Shown here in pieces: positions 1-9,199 of a DNA stretch of 64,000 nucleotides. A model generated the notes under the pieces. The model was not told where the DNA came from. It saw only the letters and a list, made by a program, of their open reading frames with translations, and ran no database searches. The position numbers and the translations under genes are program-made. Source of the stretch: Kibdelosporangium sp. MJ126-NF4 (GTDB taxonomy: Bacteria; Actinomycetota; Actinomycetes; Mycobacteriales; Pseudonocardiaceae); assembly GCF_000826545.1 (NCBI RefSeq), contig NZ_CDME01000012.1, positions 62,001 through 126,000 of the forward strand, read 5' to 3'. Positions within the stretch are counted from its first letter, which is position 1. Each line of letters begins with the position of its first letter.

Positions 1-900
1 CAGGGCGGCCGCGTCGGCGAACACCACGTCGACCTCGGACGGCGACGCGCCTGCGTCGGCCAGTGCCAGCTCGATCGCCCGCCGCAGGCCCGGTTCGCGC
101 TCACTGCCGGGCCTCGGGTCGAATGTGGACCCGTACCCGGCGATCTCACCGTAGATCTGCTTCGCCCCACGCGCACGCGCGGTGTCGGCGTTCTCCATGA
201 CCAGAATCGCGCCGCCCTCACCGGGGATGTATCCGCTGGCGTCCTGGTCGAACGGGAGGTAGGCGCGGTCGGCCGCGGCGGTCGTGCTGAGCCGCCCACC
301 GGCCAGCTGCGCGACCCAGCCCCACGGACAGATCGACCCGTCCACGCCACCGGTGACGATCACCTTGGTGCCGCGTCGGATCTGTCGTCGCGCCTGGGCG
401 ACCGCGTCGAGCCCGCCAGCCTGGTCGCTGACCACGACGCCACTGGGGCCACGCATCCCGTTGCGAATCGAGATCTGGCCGCTGTTGACGGCGTAGAACC
501 ACGCGAACGACTGGTAGGCGCTGACGTACTCGCCGCCCTTGCTCCAGAGCTTCTCCAGTTCCCGCTGGCCGAACTCGAAGCCGCCCGCGGAACTGGCCGT
601 CACCACGCCCATGTCGAACTCGGGCAGTTCACTGGGGACCACGCCCGCGTCGGCGAGCGCCCAGTCGGCGGCGACCAGTGCCAGCCTGGTCATGTGGTCG
701 GTCTGCGGGAGCAGCCTGCTCGGCAGGTGCTGCTTGGCCTCGAAGCCGGGCACCTCACCCGCCAGCCGTACCGGATAGCCCTCGGACGCGAACCGGGTGG
801 TCGGTCCGATCCCGTTGTCCCCACGCAGGGTCGCCGACCAGTAGTCGGCCGTCCCGAGCCCGTTGGGTGCCGCGACACCGATTCCCGTCACCACGCTCAT
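1..900 (-). CDS. type II PKS chain-length factor (KS-beta), partial
   Basis: This is the 3'-truncated end of a ketosynthase-fold protein: 300 codons are visible before the left edge. KS-beta pairs with KS-alpha to set polyketide chain length in the cytoplasmic minimal PKS. The catalytic Cys of a ketosynthase is replaced by Gln at about residue 160 (context [10 protein letters not shown]), the hallmark of chain-length factors. The start ATG at 900 overlaps the TGA of the upstream ketosynthase (ATGA), so the pair is translationally coupled as in almost all type II PKS clusters. The C-terminus, and probably the acyl carrier protein gene, lie outside the window. The family call is firm. The product cannot be read from this fragment. 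Confidence 0.95.
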   Translation of the reverse strand, partial: MSVVTGIGVAAPNGLGTADYWSATLRGDNGIGPTTRFASEGYPVRLAGEVPGFEAKQHLPSRLLPQTDHMTRLALVAADWALADAGVVPSELPEFDMGVVTASSAGGFEFGQRELEKLWSKGGEYVSAYQSFAWFYAVNSGQISIRNGMRGPSGVVVSDQAGGLDAVAQARRQIRRGTKVIVTGGVDGSICPWGWVAQLAGGRLSTTAAADRAYLPFDQDASGYIPGEGGAILVMENADTARARGAKQIYGEIAGYGSTFDPRPGSEREPGLRRAIELALADAGASPSEVDVVFADAAAL

Positions 901-2165
901 GCCGCGCCCCGATCCGGTGTGGTCAGCACCATCGCGGTCTGGAAACCGCCGAAACCACTGCCAACGGTGAGCACTGTGTCGGTACGCCACTCCCTCGCCA
1001 CACGCGGCACGTAGTCGAGGTCGCATTCCGGGTCCGGAGTCGACAGGTTGGCCGTCGGCGGAACCACGTTGTGCCGCATGGCCAGTGCGGACGCGGCGAT
1101 CTCGATCGACCCGATCGCGCCGAGCGAGTGGCCGATCATCGACTTGATCGAGCTCACCGGGACTCGGTGGGCGTGGTGGCCGATGCTGGTCTTGAACGCG
1201 GTGGTCTCGTGCCGGTCGTTCTGTTTGGTGCCGGACCCGTGCGCGTTGATGTAGTCGATGTCCTCGGGGTTGATCCGCGCCTCGTCCATCGCGACCCGGA
1301 TCGCCTCGGCCAGCTCCCTGCCGTCCGGGCGCAACCCGGTCATGTGGAAGGCGTTGCAGCGCGAGGCGTATCCGGAGATCTCGGCGTAGATCTGGGCGTT
1401 GCGCTTGCGGGCGCTCTCGTACTCCTCGAGCACGAACACCGCCGCCCCCTCGCCGAGCACGAACCCGTTGCGGGTTTCGTCGAACGGGCGGGACGCGTGT
1501 TCGGGGTCGTCGTTGCGGGGTGTGGTCGCCTTGATCGCGTCGAAGCACGCCACGGTGATCGGCGAGATCGGCGCGTCCGTCGCACCGGCGATCATCACGT
1601 CCGCCGATCCCTCCCGGATCAGCTCGCAGGCGTGCGCCACCGAGTCCAGTCCGGACGTGCACCCGGTCGACACCACGGTCGCCGGTCCTTCTGCACCGAC
1701 CGACCACGCCACCTCGGCGGCGAAGGAACTCGGCACGAAGTAGTTGTAGAGGTGGGGAACCGAGTACGCGTGGTCCACCAGCCACATCCGCCCGCCGTCA
1801 CTGACGACGCGGTATTCCTCGTCCAGCCCCATCGTCGCGCCGACGGCACTGCCGATGGTCACGCCGATCCTGGCCGGATCCAGCTCGCTGGGCTCCACGC
1901 CGCTGTCGGCGACTGCCTCCCGTGTGGCGACGACAGCGAGCTGCGCGGCCCGGTCCATCCGCCGGATCTCCTGTGGCGCCAGTCCGTTGAGTTCCGGATC
2001 GAAGTCGATCTCGGCTGCGACCTGGGACCGGAACGCCGATGGGTCGAAGAAGGAAATCCTGCGGGTCGCGGTCCGCCCTTCCCGCAACAGGGTCCAGAAC
2101 GCCTTGGTACCCACACCTCCGGGAGCCAGCACCCCCATACCTGTGATCATCACGCGACGATGCAC
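897..2165 (-). CDS. type II PKS ketosynthase alpha (KS-alpha)
   Basis: This 422-residue protein catalyses decarboxylative Claisen condensation of malonyl-ACP units as the heterodimer partner of the downstream chain-length factor. The active-site Cys169 lies in [11 protein letters not shown], with the catalytic His residues in NAHGSGT and IGHSLGA. Start: GTG at 2165 is chosen because GGAGG lies 7 nt upstream. The in-frame ATG at 2150 has no such site. The open frame continues upstream, antisense to the next gene, and that extension is not real. About 98 nt upstream is a heptamer pair (2263-2280) resembling SARP activator sites. Length and motifs match the family closely. Confidence 0.97.
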   Translation of the reverse strand: MHRRVMITGMGVLAPGGVGTKAFWTLLREGRTATRRISFFDPSAFRSQVAAEIDFDPELNGLAPQEIRRMDRAAQLAVVATREAVADSGVEPSELDPARIGVTIGSAVGATMGLDEEYRVVSDGGRMWLVDHAYSVPHLYNYFVPSSFAAEVAWSVGAEGPATVVSTGCTSGLDSVAHACELIREGSADVMIAGATDAPISPITVACFDAIKATTPRNDDPEHASRPFDETRNGFVLGEGAAVFVLEEYESARKRNAQIYAEISGYASRCNAFHMTGLRPDGRELAEAIRVAMDEARINPEDIDYINAHGSGTKQNDRHETTAFKTSIGHHAHRVPVSSIKSMIGHSLGAIGSIEIAASALAMRHNVVPPTANLSTPDPECDLDYVPRVAREWRTDTVLTVGSGFGGFQTAMVLTTPDRGAA

Positions 2166-2262
2166 CGACTCGCCTCCGATCGAGTGCGGTACCGGTTGGG
2201 CACCGCTGCCGACCACCGTCGCAGGGCCGCCTTGAGCGCTGCCCTGATGGCACCTGGAGACC

Positions 2263-2280
2263 CGCTGTAGCGTCGTTCGA
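2263..2280 (-). promoter_or_regulatory. candidate SARP-type direct repeat upstream of KS-alpha
   Basis: On the minus strand the site reads TCGAACG, four bases, TACAGCG: two heptamers with an 11-bp period, pointing toward the ketosynthase gene. SARP activators of type II PKS clusters bind TCGAG-like heptamers with this spacing. The second heptamer TACAGCG recurs in the site at 4263-4280. The assignment rests on pattern alone. No SARP gene is in the window. Confidence 0.4.
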
Positions 2281-2369
2281 GGGTCACCACTCCAGCCGCT
2301 CTGGACGCGGCGTGGTGCGGGATCGGCCACGCTCGCGAACCAGAAGCGTTGGGTGGAAAGGAAAGTCGC

Positions 2370-3299
2370 ATGGTGATGCCGGACGAGCGGGTGCTGTCCA
2401 CCGAGTTGACCGAAGTGGCGCCGGACGTCTACGCGTACGTGCAGCTGGACGGCAGCTGGTGTCTGAGCAACGCCGGGGTGATCGTCCACGGTGACGATGT
2501 CGTGCTCGTCGACACGGCAGCCACCGAGCAACGGGCCCGGCACCTGAAGGACACGATCGCCGCTGTGACCTCCGTCGCACCGGGAACCTTGGTGAACACG
2601 CATTTCCACGGCGACCACTCGTTCGGCAACTTCGTGTTCCGGCCGCGGGCCGCGATCGTCGCGCACGAACAGGCCCGGTCCGAAGCGGTCATCGCGGGCC
2701 TCGGCATGTGTGGGCTGTGGCCGGACGTCGACTGGGGCGATGTCCGGCTCGCCCTGCCCACACTGACCTACCAGGACAAGATGACGCTGTACGTCGGTGA
2801 TCTGCGTGTCGAACTTCTGCATCCCGGACCGGCGCACACGACGACCGACACCGTGGTGTGGATCCCCGACCGGTCGGTGCTGTTCGCCGGGGACATCGTG
2901 CTGAGCGGCGCGACCCCGTTCTGTCTCATGGGTTCGGTGGCCGGATCGCTGCGCACCGTCGAGTGGTTGCGCGGGCTCGGCGCGTCGGTGATCGTGCCCG
3001 GCCACGGCCCGGTCGGTGGCCCGGAGCTGCTCGACGCCACCGAGTCCTATCTGCGCTGGGTGCAACGGCTCGCACGGGACGGTGTCCGTCGTGGGGTGTC
3101 TCCGTTGACCGCTGCCAGGCAGGCCGACTGGGGCGATGGCGAGTTCGCCGCGCTGCTCGACTCCGAACGCCTGGTCGGCAACCTGCACCGGGCCTACGCC
3201 GAGGAGCGCGGCGAGCCGGAGGGCATCCGGCTGGACGTGCTCGCGATCTTCCACGAGATGGTCGACTACCACGGCGGGCCGCTGACCTGCTTCGCCTGA
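2370..3299 (+). CDS. metallo-beta-lactamase-fold hydrolase, ActIV-like cyclase/thioesterase
   Basis: This 309-residue metallo-beta-lactamase-fold protein has the metal-binding motif HFHGDH at residues 78-83, a further His in the HPGPAHTT stretch, the Asp of FAGDIV and the late His of PGHGP. Homologues in aromatic polyketide clusters, of which actinorhodin ActIV is the type, act in ring closure and/or release from the ACP. That role is inferred from fold and position next to the minimal PKS. Start: ATG at 2370 follows a purine-rich GGAAAGGAAAG. The upstream in-frame start at 2349 would include that site in the coding region. It is transcribed divergently from KS-alpha, with 204 bp between them. 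Confidence 0.85.
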   Translation: MVMPDERVLSTELTEVAPDVYAYVQLDGSWCLSNAGVIVHGDDVVLVDTAATEQRARHLKDTIAAVTSVAPGTLVNTHFHGDHSFGNFVFRPRAAIVAHEQARSEAVIAGLGMCGLWPDVDWGDVRLALPTLTYQDKMTLYVGDLRVELLHPGPAHTTTDTVVWIPDRSVLFAGDIVLSGATPFCLMGSVAGSLRTVEWLRGLGASVIVPGHGPVGGPELLDATESYLRWVQRLARDGVRRGVSPLTAARQADWGDGEFAALLDSERLVGNLHRAYAEERGEPEGIRLDVLAIFHEMVDYHGGPLTCFA

Positions 3300-3306
3300 G
3301 ACGACG

Positions 3307-4197
3307 TCAGTCGACTGGTGTCAGCGCGCCCGCGCGTTCGGCGACCCGCGTGACGTACTCGGCGTAGCTGGATGCGCCGAGTTCGGCACCGAGCCGGTGG
3401 CACTGTTGCGCATCGATGAAACCCATGCGCAGTGCCACTTCCTCGATGCACGCGATGCTCACGCCCTGCCGGCTCTCCAGGATCTCGATGTACTTGCCCG
3501 CTTCCATCAGCGACCGGTGTGTCCCGGTGTCCAGCCACGCGAACCCGCGCCCGAGGTCCACAAGGGACGCCTTGCCTCGGTCGAGGTAGACCCGGTTTAC
3601 GTCGGTGATCTCCAGTTCTCCGCGCCGGGACGGCCGCTGCTGCCTGGCGATCGGCACGACCTCGTTGTCGTAGAAGTACAACCCGGTCACTGCCCGGTTC
3701 GAGCGTGGCCGTTGCGGCTTCTCCTCCAGCGAGAGGATCCTGCCGTCCCTGTCGACCTCGGCGACGCCGTAGCGCTCCGGATCGTGGACCGGGTAGCCGA
3801 ACAGCACACAGCCGTCGACGTCCGCCGCGGCCGCCCTGAGCACCTCGGAGAACGCGGCGCCGTGGAAGACGTTGTCCCCCAGCACCATGGCGACCTGATC
3901 GGATCCGATGTGGTCCGCGCCGATCAGGAACGCCTCCGCGATACCCCGGGGTTGTTGCTGCGCGGCGTAGGTGATGTTCAGGCCAACCCGTGACCCGTCG
4001 CCGAGCAGCCTGCGGAACTGCGGCAGGTCGACGGGGGTGGAGATGATGAGGATGTCGTGGATGTTCGCGAGCATCAGCACCGACAACGGGTAGTAGATCA
4101 TCGGCTTGTCGTAGACCGGCAGCAGTTGCTTCGACACACCCAGGGTGGTCGGATACAGCCGGGTTCCACTGCCCCCGGCGAGAATGATCCCTTTCAC
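3307..4197 (-). CDS. rmlA: glucose-1-phosphate thymidylyltransferase RmlA
   Basis: RmlA makes dTDP-glucose from glucose-1-phosphate and dTTP, the entry step to deoxysugars. The 296-residue protein opens with [15 protein letters not shown], the nucleotide-binding signature, followed by [17 protein letters not shown], and later has GDN (metal/substrate), EEKP and LDTGTH as expected of this family. GTG at 4197 is preferred because GGAAGG precedes it and homologues start at MKGIILAGG. It is divergent from the aminotransferase gene and convergent with the metallo-hydrolase. The 4,6-dehydratase (RmlB) that would act next is not in the window, so further sugar genes lie to the left or elsewhere. Confidence 0.96.
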   Translation of the reverse strand: MKGIILAGGSGTRLYPTTLGVSKQLLPVYDKPMIYYPLSVLMLANIHDILIISTPVDLPQFRRLLGDGSRVGLNITYAAQQQPRGIAEAFLIGADHIGSDQVAMVLGDNVFHGAAFSEVLRAAAADVDGCVLFGYPVHDPERYGVAEVDRDGRILSLEEKPQRPRSNRAVTGLYFYDNEVVPIARQQRPSRRGELEITDVNRVYLDRGKASLVDLGRGFAWLDTGTHRSLMEAGKYIEILESRQGVSIACIEEVALRMGFIDAQQCHRLGAELGASSYAEYVTRVAERAGALTPVD

Positions 4198-4262
4198 ACT
4201 CAGACCCTTCCGTCCGGTTCCGATCGTGACCACCAGTGTCGACAGGGCTGGTGGTGGTCTTC

Positions 4263-4280
4263 TCAAGTCGTGCTACAGCG
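4263..4280 (+). promoter_or_regulatory. candidate SARP-type direct repeat upstream of the aminotransferase
   Basis: The plus strand reads TCAAGTC, four bases, TACAGCG, an 11-bp period. The second heptamer is identical to that in the ketosynthase promoter site. A further TTGAGCG (4287-4293) follows, inside a 12-bp string CCGCCTTGAGCG that also occurs at 2227-2238 in the KS-alpha promoter region. The site lies about 114 nt before the aminotransferase start. Confidence 0.38.
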
Positions 4281-4393
4281 ACCGCCTTGAGCGAAGGCCC
4301 ATCCGCTGTCAAGCCGCCCGGCAGATGCTGGTCGGAGCGCCAGTGGTCACGGCCGCTGGAACCAGGTCAGCCGAGCACATCAGGGAGTGGTGG

Positions 4394-5530
4394 ATGATCA
4401 GCCTGTTCCAACCCCAGGTGGGCGAGCGCGAGCTCGCGGCCATCGCCGATGTCATTGCCAGCAAGTGGATCGGTCACGGGCCACGGACCACCGCGTTCGA
4501 GGCGGAGTTCGCCGAGCACCTCGGCGTGGACCCGGCGGGAGTGGTCTTCCTCGCCTCCGGCAGCGCGAGCCTGTATCTCGCGATCGAGACACTCGACCTC
4601 GAGCCGGGCGACGAGGTCGTGCTGCCGTCGATCAGTTTCATCTCCGCCGCGAACGCCATCGTCTCGTGTGGTGGGCGGCCGGTCTTCTGCGACGTGGACC
4701 CCAGGACGCTCAACCCGAACCTCGAGGACATCGCGAGCGTGGTCACCACGCGGACGAAAGCGGTGGTGGTGCTGCACTACGGGGGCTATCCGGGTGACAT
4801 CGAACGGATCGCGATCTACTGCCGGGAGCGGGGAATCGAACTGATCGAGGACTCCGCGTGCTCGATAGCGTCCACAGTGGACGGCAAGGCGTGCGGAACC
4901 TTCGGTGACTCGGCCATCTGGAGCCTCGACGCGATGAAGGTGCTCACCTGCGGCGACGGCGGCATGATCCGGCTTCGTGACCTCGACAGGGCACACCGGG
5001 TCCGACGCCTGGCCTACCACGGCCTGGCTCAGCTGAGCGGTTTCGGCGGGGCGCTCACGTCCCGTCGGCAGTGGTGGAAGCTCGACGTGGTCGAGCCCGG
5101 CAGGCGGGTGATCGGCAACGACATCACCGCGGCCATCGGCAGTGTCCAGTTGCAACGCCTCGGCGAGTTCATCGAACGGCGCAGGCAGATCGTGGAGATC
5201 TACGACCGGGAGCTCGCGGATATCGACGGCCTGCGGACGCCGCCGAGCCTGCCACCCGGGCACGGCACGTCGTACTACTTCTACTGGGTGCAACTGCCGG
5301 ACGGGATACGGGACGACGTCGCCGCCGACCTCTTCACAGCCGGGATCTACACGACCTTCCGGTACGAGCCGTTGCACAAGGTCCCGTTGTACAGCTTCGA
5401 AGGCACGCTGCCGAACACGGAGGCGCTGGCCTCCCGCACACTGTGCCTGCCGCTGCACCCCGGGCTCGACGACGCCGACGTGCAGACGGTCGTCTCGCAG
5501 CTGCGCAAGGCGGTCGAGGCCAGGACCTGA
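4394..5530 (+). CDS. DegT/DnrJ/EryC1/StrS sugar aminotransferase
   Basis: This is a PLP-dependent transaminase (378 aa) of the nucleotide-sugar family, which converts a dTDP-keto-6-deoxyhexose to the amino sugar using glutamate. The fold-type I features are visible: SGSASLYLAI (phosphate binding), EDSACS (Asp contacting PLP) and the Schiff-base Lys in LDAMKVLTCGDGGM. The pattern resembles the 4-keto aminotransferases of aminosugar pathways, but regiochemistry cannot be proved here. ATG at 4394 has GGGAG 6 nt upstream. The longer open frame reaching 4145 overlaps rmlA and is not used. With RmlA and the DesVI-like N-methyltransferase it implies an N-methylated aminosugar on the polyketide. Confidence 0.92.
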   Translation: MISLFQPQVGERELAAIADVIASKWIGHGPRTTAFEAEFAEHLGVDPAGVVFLASGSASLYLAIETLDLEPGDEVVLPSISFISAANAIVSCGGRPVFCDVDPRTLNPNLEDIASVVTTRTKAVVVLHYGGYPGDIERIAIYCRERGIELIEDSACSIASTVDGKACGTFGDSAIWSLDAMKVLTCGDGGMIRLRDLDRAHRVRRLAYHGLAQLSGFGGALTSRRQWWKLDVVEPGRRVIGNDITAAIGSVQLQRLGEFIERRRQIVEIYDRELADIDGLRTPPSLPPGHGTSYYFYWVQLPDGIRDDVAADLFTAGIYTTFRYEPLHKVPLYSFEGTLPNTEALASRTLCLPLHPGLDDADVQTVVSQLRKAVEART

Positions 5531-5581
5531 CACGACTGTGGCCGTCCGCGGTTCCACACGCGGACGGCCACGAACCGCGGT

Positions 5582-7018
5582 TCAGCTGGTGATCTCGATC
5601 TCGGCCATCTGGCTGTAGTCCGAATGTGGCAGCTGATGGCAGTGCACAACGAACCGTCCTGTGTAGTCGGTCCACGTCAACGCGATCCGCACCGTGTCGC
5701 CCGGCGCCACCATCACGGTGTCCTTCCACCCCGACTCGGTGGGTCCGACCGGGACTCCGTTGCGGTCGAGCACGCGGAACTGGGTCAGGTGGGTGTGGAA
5801 GTTGTGGTTGAGGTGGAAGTTCGGGGGCGGCGCCTGCTTGTCGGTGTTCTTGATCGTCCAGATCTCCGTCGCACCCAGCTTGGCCTGCACGTCGACCCGG
5901 TTGGGATCGTAGGTCTTGCCGTTGATGGCATACCTGGCCAGCACGGCGTCCCACTGCAGCGCGAACTCACGCTGGACGGTCGCGGGCGGCGTTGGCGGAC
6001 AGTGGAACAACGCACGGGGCACACGGCTGTCGTCGTGCACCGGGCGGCCGATGTCGAACCGCAGCACGTCGGCGTTCTCCGTGGCCAGAGCCGAGGTGTT
6101 CTGCAGGACGACGGACGTGCCCGGCTTGTAGCGGGAGAAGTCGATGACGATGTCGGCGCGCTCGGCCGACGAGAGCCGCATCTCGTTGACCGTGACCGGC
6201 GCGGGCAGGAAACCGCCGTCCGAGCCGATCTGTGTGAACTCCGAGCCGTCGGCCAGCCGCAGCGACATGAACCGGTCGACCGACACGTTGTACACGCGGA
6301 ACCGGTACTTGCGGGCCGCGACCTGGAAGTACGGCCGTTCCTTGCCGTTGACCAGCATGTGTGGCCGGTCCTGGGCCCTGATGTACCGCAGCGTGCCGTC
6401 CGTCTCGATGCGGGCGTCCCTGATCTGGAGCTCCACTTCGAACTTGCCACTGGGCAGCGGCAGCCCCTGTTCGAACTCGTCGGTGAGGATGTACGAGGCG
6501 TGCAGGCCTCGGTAGACGTTCTCCGCCTCGGACCCGTGTGCGTGGTCGTGGTACCACAGAGCGGCGGCGTGCTGGGTGTTCGGGTAGTGGTACTCCCGGC
6601 TGGCACCCGGCTTGAGCAGGTCCATCGGGTGTCCGTCGTGCGCCGAGGGGACATGCCCGCCGTGCAGGTGGACCGACGTGTCGACACCGAGGGCGTTGCG
6701 CTGCCTGACGATGACCGACCGTCCCCGGCGCGCCCGGATGGTGGCGCCCGGGTATGTGCCGTTGTAGGTCCGCATCGTCGTCGTCAGGCCGGGGACCACC
6801 TCGGTGGCCGCCTCGATCATCTCGACGTCGTAGATGTCGGCGTCCTTGGTGCGTCGGGCCGGGCGGAGGACGACCGGCACCGGCATCGCGGATGTGAACG
6901 GCGTGACCGAGGCCGACACCGACTCGTCGGTGAGCGCCGAGACAGCGCTCTCCAACGGCAGTGCGGCCGCCACCCCGCCAACCACACCCAGCTTCAACAA
7001 ATCTCTGCGAGTTGCCAT
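5582..7018 (-). CDS. Tat-exported multicopper oxidase
   Basis: This 478-residue copper oxidase of the CotA/bilirubin oxidase/phenoxazinone synthase type oxidises phenolic or aromatic substrates by one-electron steps and reduces oxygen to water. All four copper motifs are present: HLHGGH, WYHDHAHG, HTHLTQF near the C-terminus and HCHQLPHSDYSQM with the Cys, His and axial Met ligands of type 1 copper. The N-terminus MATRRDLLKLG is a twin-arginine signal, so it folds with copper before export. The ATG at 7018 follows GGCGG just after the TGA of the upstream membrane gene, forming a two-gene operon. Located inside the polyketide cluster, it may act in late oxidative tailoring or coupling of the aromatic product (inference). 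Confidence 0.95.
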   Translation of the reverse strand: MATRRDLLKLGVVGGVAAALPLESAVSALTDESVSASVTPFTSAMPVPVVLRPARRTKDADIYDVEMIEAATEVVPGLTTTMRTYNGTYPGATIRARRGRSVIVRQRNALGVDTSVHLHGGHVPSAHDGHPMDLLKPGASREYHYPNTQHAAALWYHDHAHGSEAENVYRGLHASYILTDEFEQGLPLPSGKFEVELQIRDARIETDGTLRYIRAQDRPHMLVNGKERPYFQVAARKYRFRVYNVSVDRFMSLRLADGSEFTQIGSDGGFLPAPVTVNEMRLSSAERADIVIDFSRYKPGTSVVLQNTSALATENADVLRFDIGRPVHDDSRVPRALFHCPPTPPATVQREFALQWDAVLARYAINGKTYDPNRVDVQAKLGATEIWTIKNTDKQAPPPNFHLNHNFHTHLTQFRVLDRNGVPVGPTESGWKDTVMVAPGDTVRIALTWTDYTGRFVVHCHQLPHSDYSQMAEIEITS

Positions 7019-7026
7019 GATCCGCC

Positions 7027-7599
7027 TCACTGCGCGAGTTCGACCGGCCGCACGGCCGGATTCCGTTGTCCTGGCATGGTGATGACACGGGTGCACCAGG
7101 CTCCGCCGAGCAACGCCACGACAAGAGCCATCAGAAAGCTGTAGCGGAACGCACCGGTGGCGCTGACCAACGCGACCTCCGACAGTCCGTCGAGCGCACC
7201 GGTGGACGAGCGCACAGCGATCCAGCTGGTACACACCGCGGCCACCGCCCCGGCTCCGCCGACGGCCGCGGCGAAAGCCACCTGCCCGACGAGGCCTTGC
7301 CTCCACCGCGCGGTCACCCGACGGGCGACCGCCAGTGCGACGGCGACGGCCGGGAGCAGCGCGTGCGCCGCGAAGGCCACAAGCCCCAGGTAGTGCAGGG
7401 TCTGTTCGTCCGCGATCGGCGCCGGTCCCGCCGACGTGCCGCCGTGTCCACCATGTCCCCCACCGATGCCGCCCGGCCGGATCACCGGCCAGTGGTCGAT
7501 CAGGGCGGTCCCGACCAGCCAGCTGATGACGGCGGCCTGCGCCAGCCCCAGCAGGACCAGCGGCCACAACGGTGCCCGCGAGCCGAAACCGTCCGCCAT
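7027..7599 (-). CDS. small membrane protein paired with the multicopper oxidase
   Basis: A hypothetical integral membrane protein of 190 residues, with four likely transmembrane segments (about residues 12-30, 62-82, 100-120 and 148-170). The loop after segment 1 contains a Gly/His-rich run, GGGHGGHGG, that could bind metal. The start at 7599 is chosen because GGGGGA lies just upstream. The open frame reaches 7638 without a ribosome site. It is cotranscribed with the copper oxidase 8 bp downstream, so a role in copper supply or anchoring is plausible but unproven. I do not recognise a named family. Confidence 0.75.
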   Translation of the reverse strand: MADGFGSRAPLWPLVLLGLAQAAVISWLVGTALIDHWPVIRPGGIGGGHGGHGGTSAGPAPIADEQTLHYLGLVAFAAHALLPAVAVALAVARRVTARWRQGLVGQVAFAAAVGGAGAVAAVCTSWIAVRSSTGALDGLSEVALVSATGAFRYSFLMALVVALLGGAWCTRVITMPGQRNPAVRPVELAQ

Positions 7600-7661
7600 G
7601 AGTCCCCCAGCAGGTTGATGGCCTGTTGCGGGTAGCACGATCGCCGCCGCCGTTCGGGGGG

Positions 7662-7679
7662 CACTCGACGATGGCTCGA
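7662..7679 (-). promoter_or_regulatory. candidate SARP-type direct repeat upstream of the copper oxidase operon
   Basis: On the minus strand TCGAGCC, ATCG, TCGAGTG form two near-identical TCGAG heptamers with exactly 11-bp period, 63 nt before the membrane protein start. This is the closest match in the window to the textbook SARP site. Confidence 0.5.
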
Positions 7680-7681
7680 CG

Positions 7682-9079
7682 TCAGCGCTTGCGGGGCAGT
7701 GCGAGCGCGGGGGCGAACGACACCAACATGATGATCAACATCCACCAGAACGTGTCGCCGTAGGCACCGGCCAGCTCCGTCGTGCCGCCGGACGACGACG
7801 TGCCCGCCACGGTGATCGCGAGAACGACGGCGATGACGGCGGTACCGGCCGACGCGCCGAGGCGTTGGACGACGCTGATCACCCCGGTCGCCTGAGCTAT
7901 GGCCTCGGTCGCCATCCCGCGGTACGCGGCGGTCAGCACCGAGACCCCGATGAGCCCGAGACCGAGACCGCGGACGAACAACGACACGCCGAGCAGCACA
8001 TTGTGTGGCTCCGACGCGAGCTGGGTGAACACGACCGTGCCGAGCACGACGGCCGTGGTGCCGATGAGCACCAACGGCCGTCCCGCGAAACGATCGGCCA
8101 GCACCCCGGCGAACGTCACCGTCACGAACATGCCGATTCCCTGTGGTGCCAGCAGCCAGCCGACGACGTTCGCGTCGTAGCCGCGGACCCGTGCGAAGAA
8201 CAACGGCAGCACGAACAGCGGCGCGAAGGTCGCCATGCCGTGCAGGAACGTCAGGGCAGCAGCGGCGGAGAACGCGCGGAAGCGGAACAGTCTCAGCTCC
8301 ACCAACGGGTTCTCGACGCGTAGGGCGTGCACGCAGAAGCCGATCACCAGCGCGGCACCGACCAGCAACGTCACGATGACGACGGGATCTCCCAGCCCCG
8401 CGGGCTGCGGCGCGCGCGAGAACCCGTAGACCATCATGGCGAGGCCCGGTGGCAGCAACAGCAGGCCGATCCAGTCGACGCTGACGATCCGCAGCGGCCC
8501 GTTGCCCGGCATCAACCGCCACGCCAGCACGAGTGCGACCAGGCAGATCGGCACGTTGAGGAAGAAGACCCACCGCCAGCCGAGTCCGGCGACGATGAAC
8601 CCGCCGAGCACCGGCCCGAACACCGGCGCGAGCAGTGCGGGCACCGAGACCATGCTCATCACCCGGCCGAACCGCTCCGGCCCGGCCGCCTTGGCCAGGA
8701 TCGTCTGGCACAGCGGCAGAACCATGCCGCCGCCGACGCCCTTCACGACCCGGAAGACGATCAGGCTGGTGGTCGACCACGAGATCGCGCAGAGCACCGA
8801 GCCGACGAGGAACACGACGATCGCGAAGATCCACATGGTCTTGGTGCCGAACCGGTCGGCCGTCCACCCCACGACCGGTGTGACCAGGGCGAGGCTGAGC
8901 AGGTACGACGTGGTGATCCAGGGGATCGACGCCTCGCTCGCGCCGAAGTCCCTGCCGATGGCGTCCAGCGCGACGCTGACGATCGTGGTGTCCAGCAACG
9001 CGGCGATCGCACCGACCACCACGACGCCCGCGAGCACGACCAGACTCCGGTCGAGACGCGTCACCTCAACTGTGGGCAT
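7682..9079 (-). CDS. DHA2-family MFS drug exporter (EmrB/QacA type)
   Basis: A proton-driven efflux permease, 465 residues with about 14 predicted transmembrane helices, with the family pattern LLDTTIVSVALDAIG in helix 1, GWTADRFGTK in the first cytoplasmic loop (motif A) and GFIVAGLGWRWVFFLNVP (motif C/D1 region). It probably exports the cluster product or gives self-resistance. The start is uncertain. ATG at 9079 lacks a ribosome site and sits inside a repeated palindromic motif, which suggests a leaderless transcript. A TTG at 9130 preceded by GAGGAG is a credible alternative adding 17 residues. It is divergent from the N-methyltransferase. Confidence 0.9.
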   Translation of the reverse strand: MPTVEVTRLDRSLVVLAGVVVVGAIAALLDTTIVSVALDAIGRDFGASEASIPWITTSYLLSLALVTPVVGWTADRFGTKTMWIFAIVVFLVGSVLCAISWSTTSLIVFRVVKGVGGGMVLPLCQTILAKAAGPERFGRVMSMVSVPALLAPVFGPVLGGFIVAGLGWRWVFFLNVPICLVALVLAWRLMPGNGPLRIVSVDWIGLLLLPPGLAMMVYGFSRAPQPAGLGDPVVIVTLLVGAALVIGFCVHALRVENPLVELRLFRFRAFSAAAALTFLHGMATFAPLFVLPLFFARVRGYDANVVGWLLAPQGIGMFVTVTFAGVLADRFAGRPLVLIGTTAVVLGTVVFTQLASEPHNVLLGVSLFVRGLGLGLIGVSVLTAAYRGMATEAIAQATGVISVVQRLGASAGTAVIAVVLAITVAGTSSSGGTTELAGAYGDTFWWMLIIMLVSFAPALALPRKR

Positions 9080-9106
9080 GCCAACAGAGTAGTTGGCATG
9101 CCAACC
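9074..9106. promoter_or_regulatory. palindromic operator pair at the exporter start
   Basis: The 12-bp perfect palindrome TTGGCATGCCAA lies at about 9093-9104, and a second GGCATGCCAAC copy overlaps the exporter start codon about 19 bp away. Such paired palindromes over a start are typical of TetR- or PadR-type repressor sites controlling efflux genes. No regulator gene is adjacent in the window. Confidence 0.5.
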
Positions 9107-9126
9107 AACGGCCTGCTGCTCCCGTT

Positions 9127-9144
9127 TCAAGTGCTCCTCGAGAC
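9127..9144 (+). promoter_or_regulatory. candidate SARP-type direct repeat upstream of the N-methyltransferase
   Basis: The plus strand reads TCAAGTG, CTCC, TCGAGAC, again an 11-bp period, 56 nt before the methyltransferase start and pointing toward it. It is the fourth such site in the polyketide region. Confidence 0.4.
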
Positions 9145-9199
9145 CCGCTGCCCACCATCCACACGCGCCTACCGGATGACCACGATGCGGAGTTTCCTC

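Noticed and set aside
678..2270. 530-codon plus-strand frame
   Set aside because: It is a GC-rich shadow opposite the ketosynthase genes, with Arg/His/Gly-rich translation and no domain.
2166..3272. Long minus-strand extension of the ketosynthase frame
   Set aside because: It runs antisense through the metallo-hydrolase gene, contains no family pattern, and the ketosynthase has a proper start and ribosome site at 2165.
7682..8867. 455-codon minus-strand frame overlapping the exporter
   Set aside because: It is out of frame with the exporter and rich in Arg/Gly. The exporter frame carries the transmembrane pattern.
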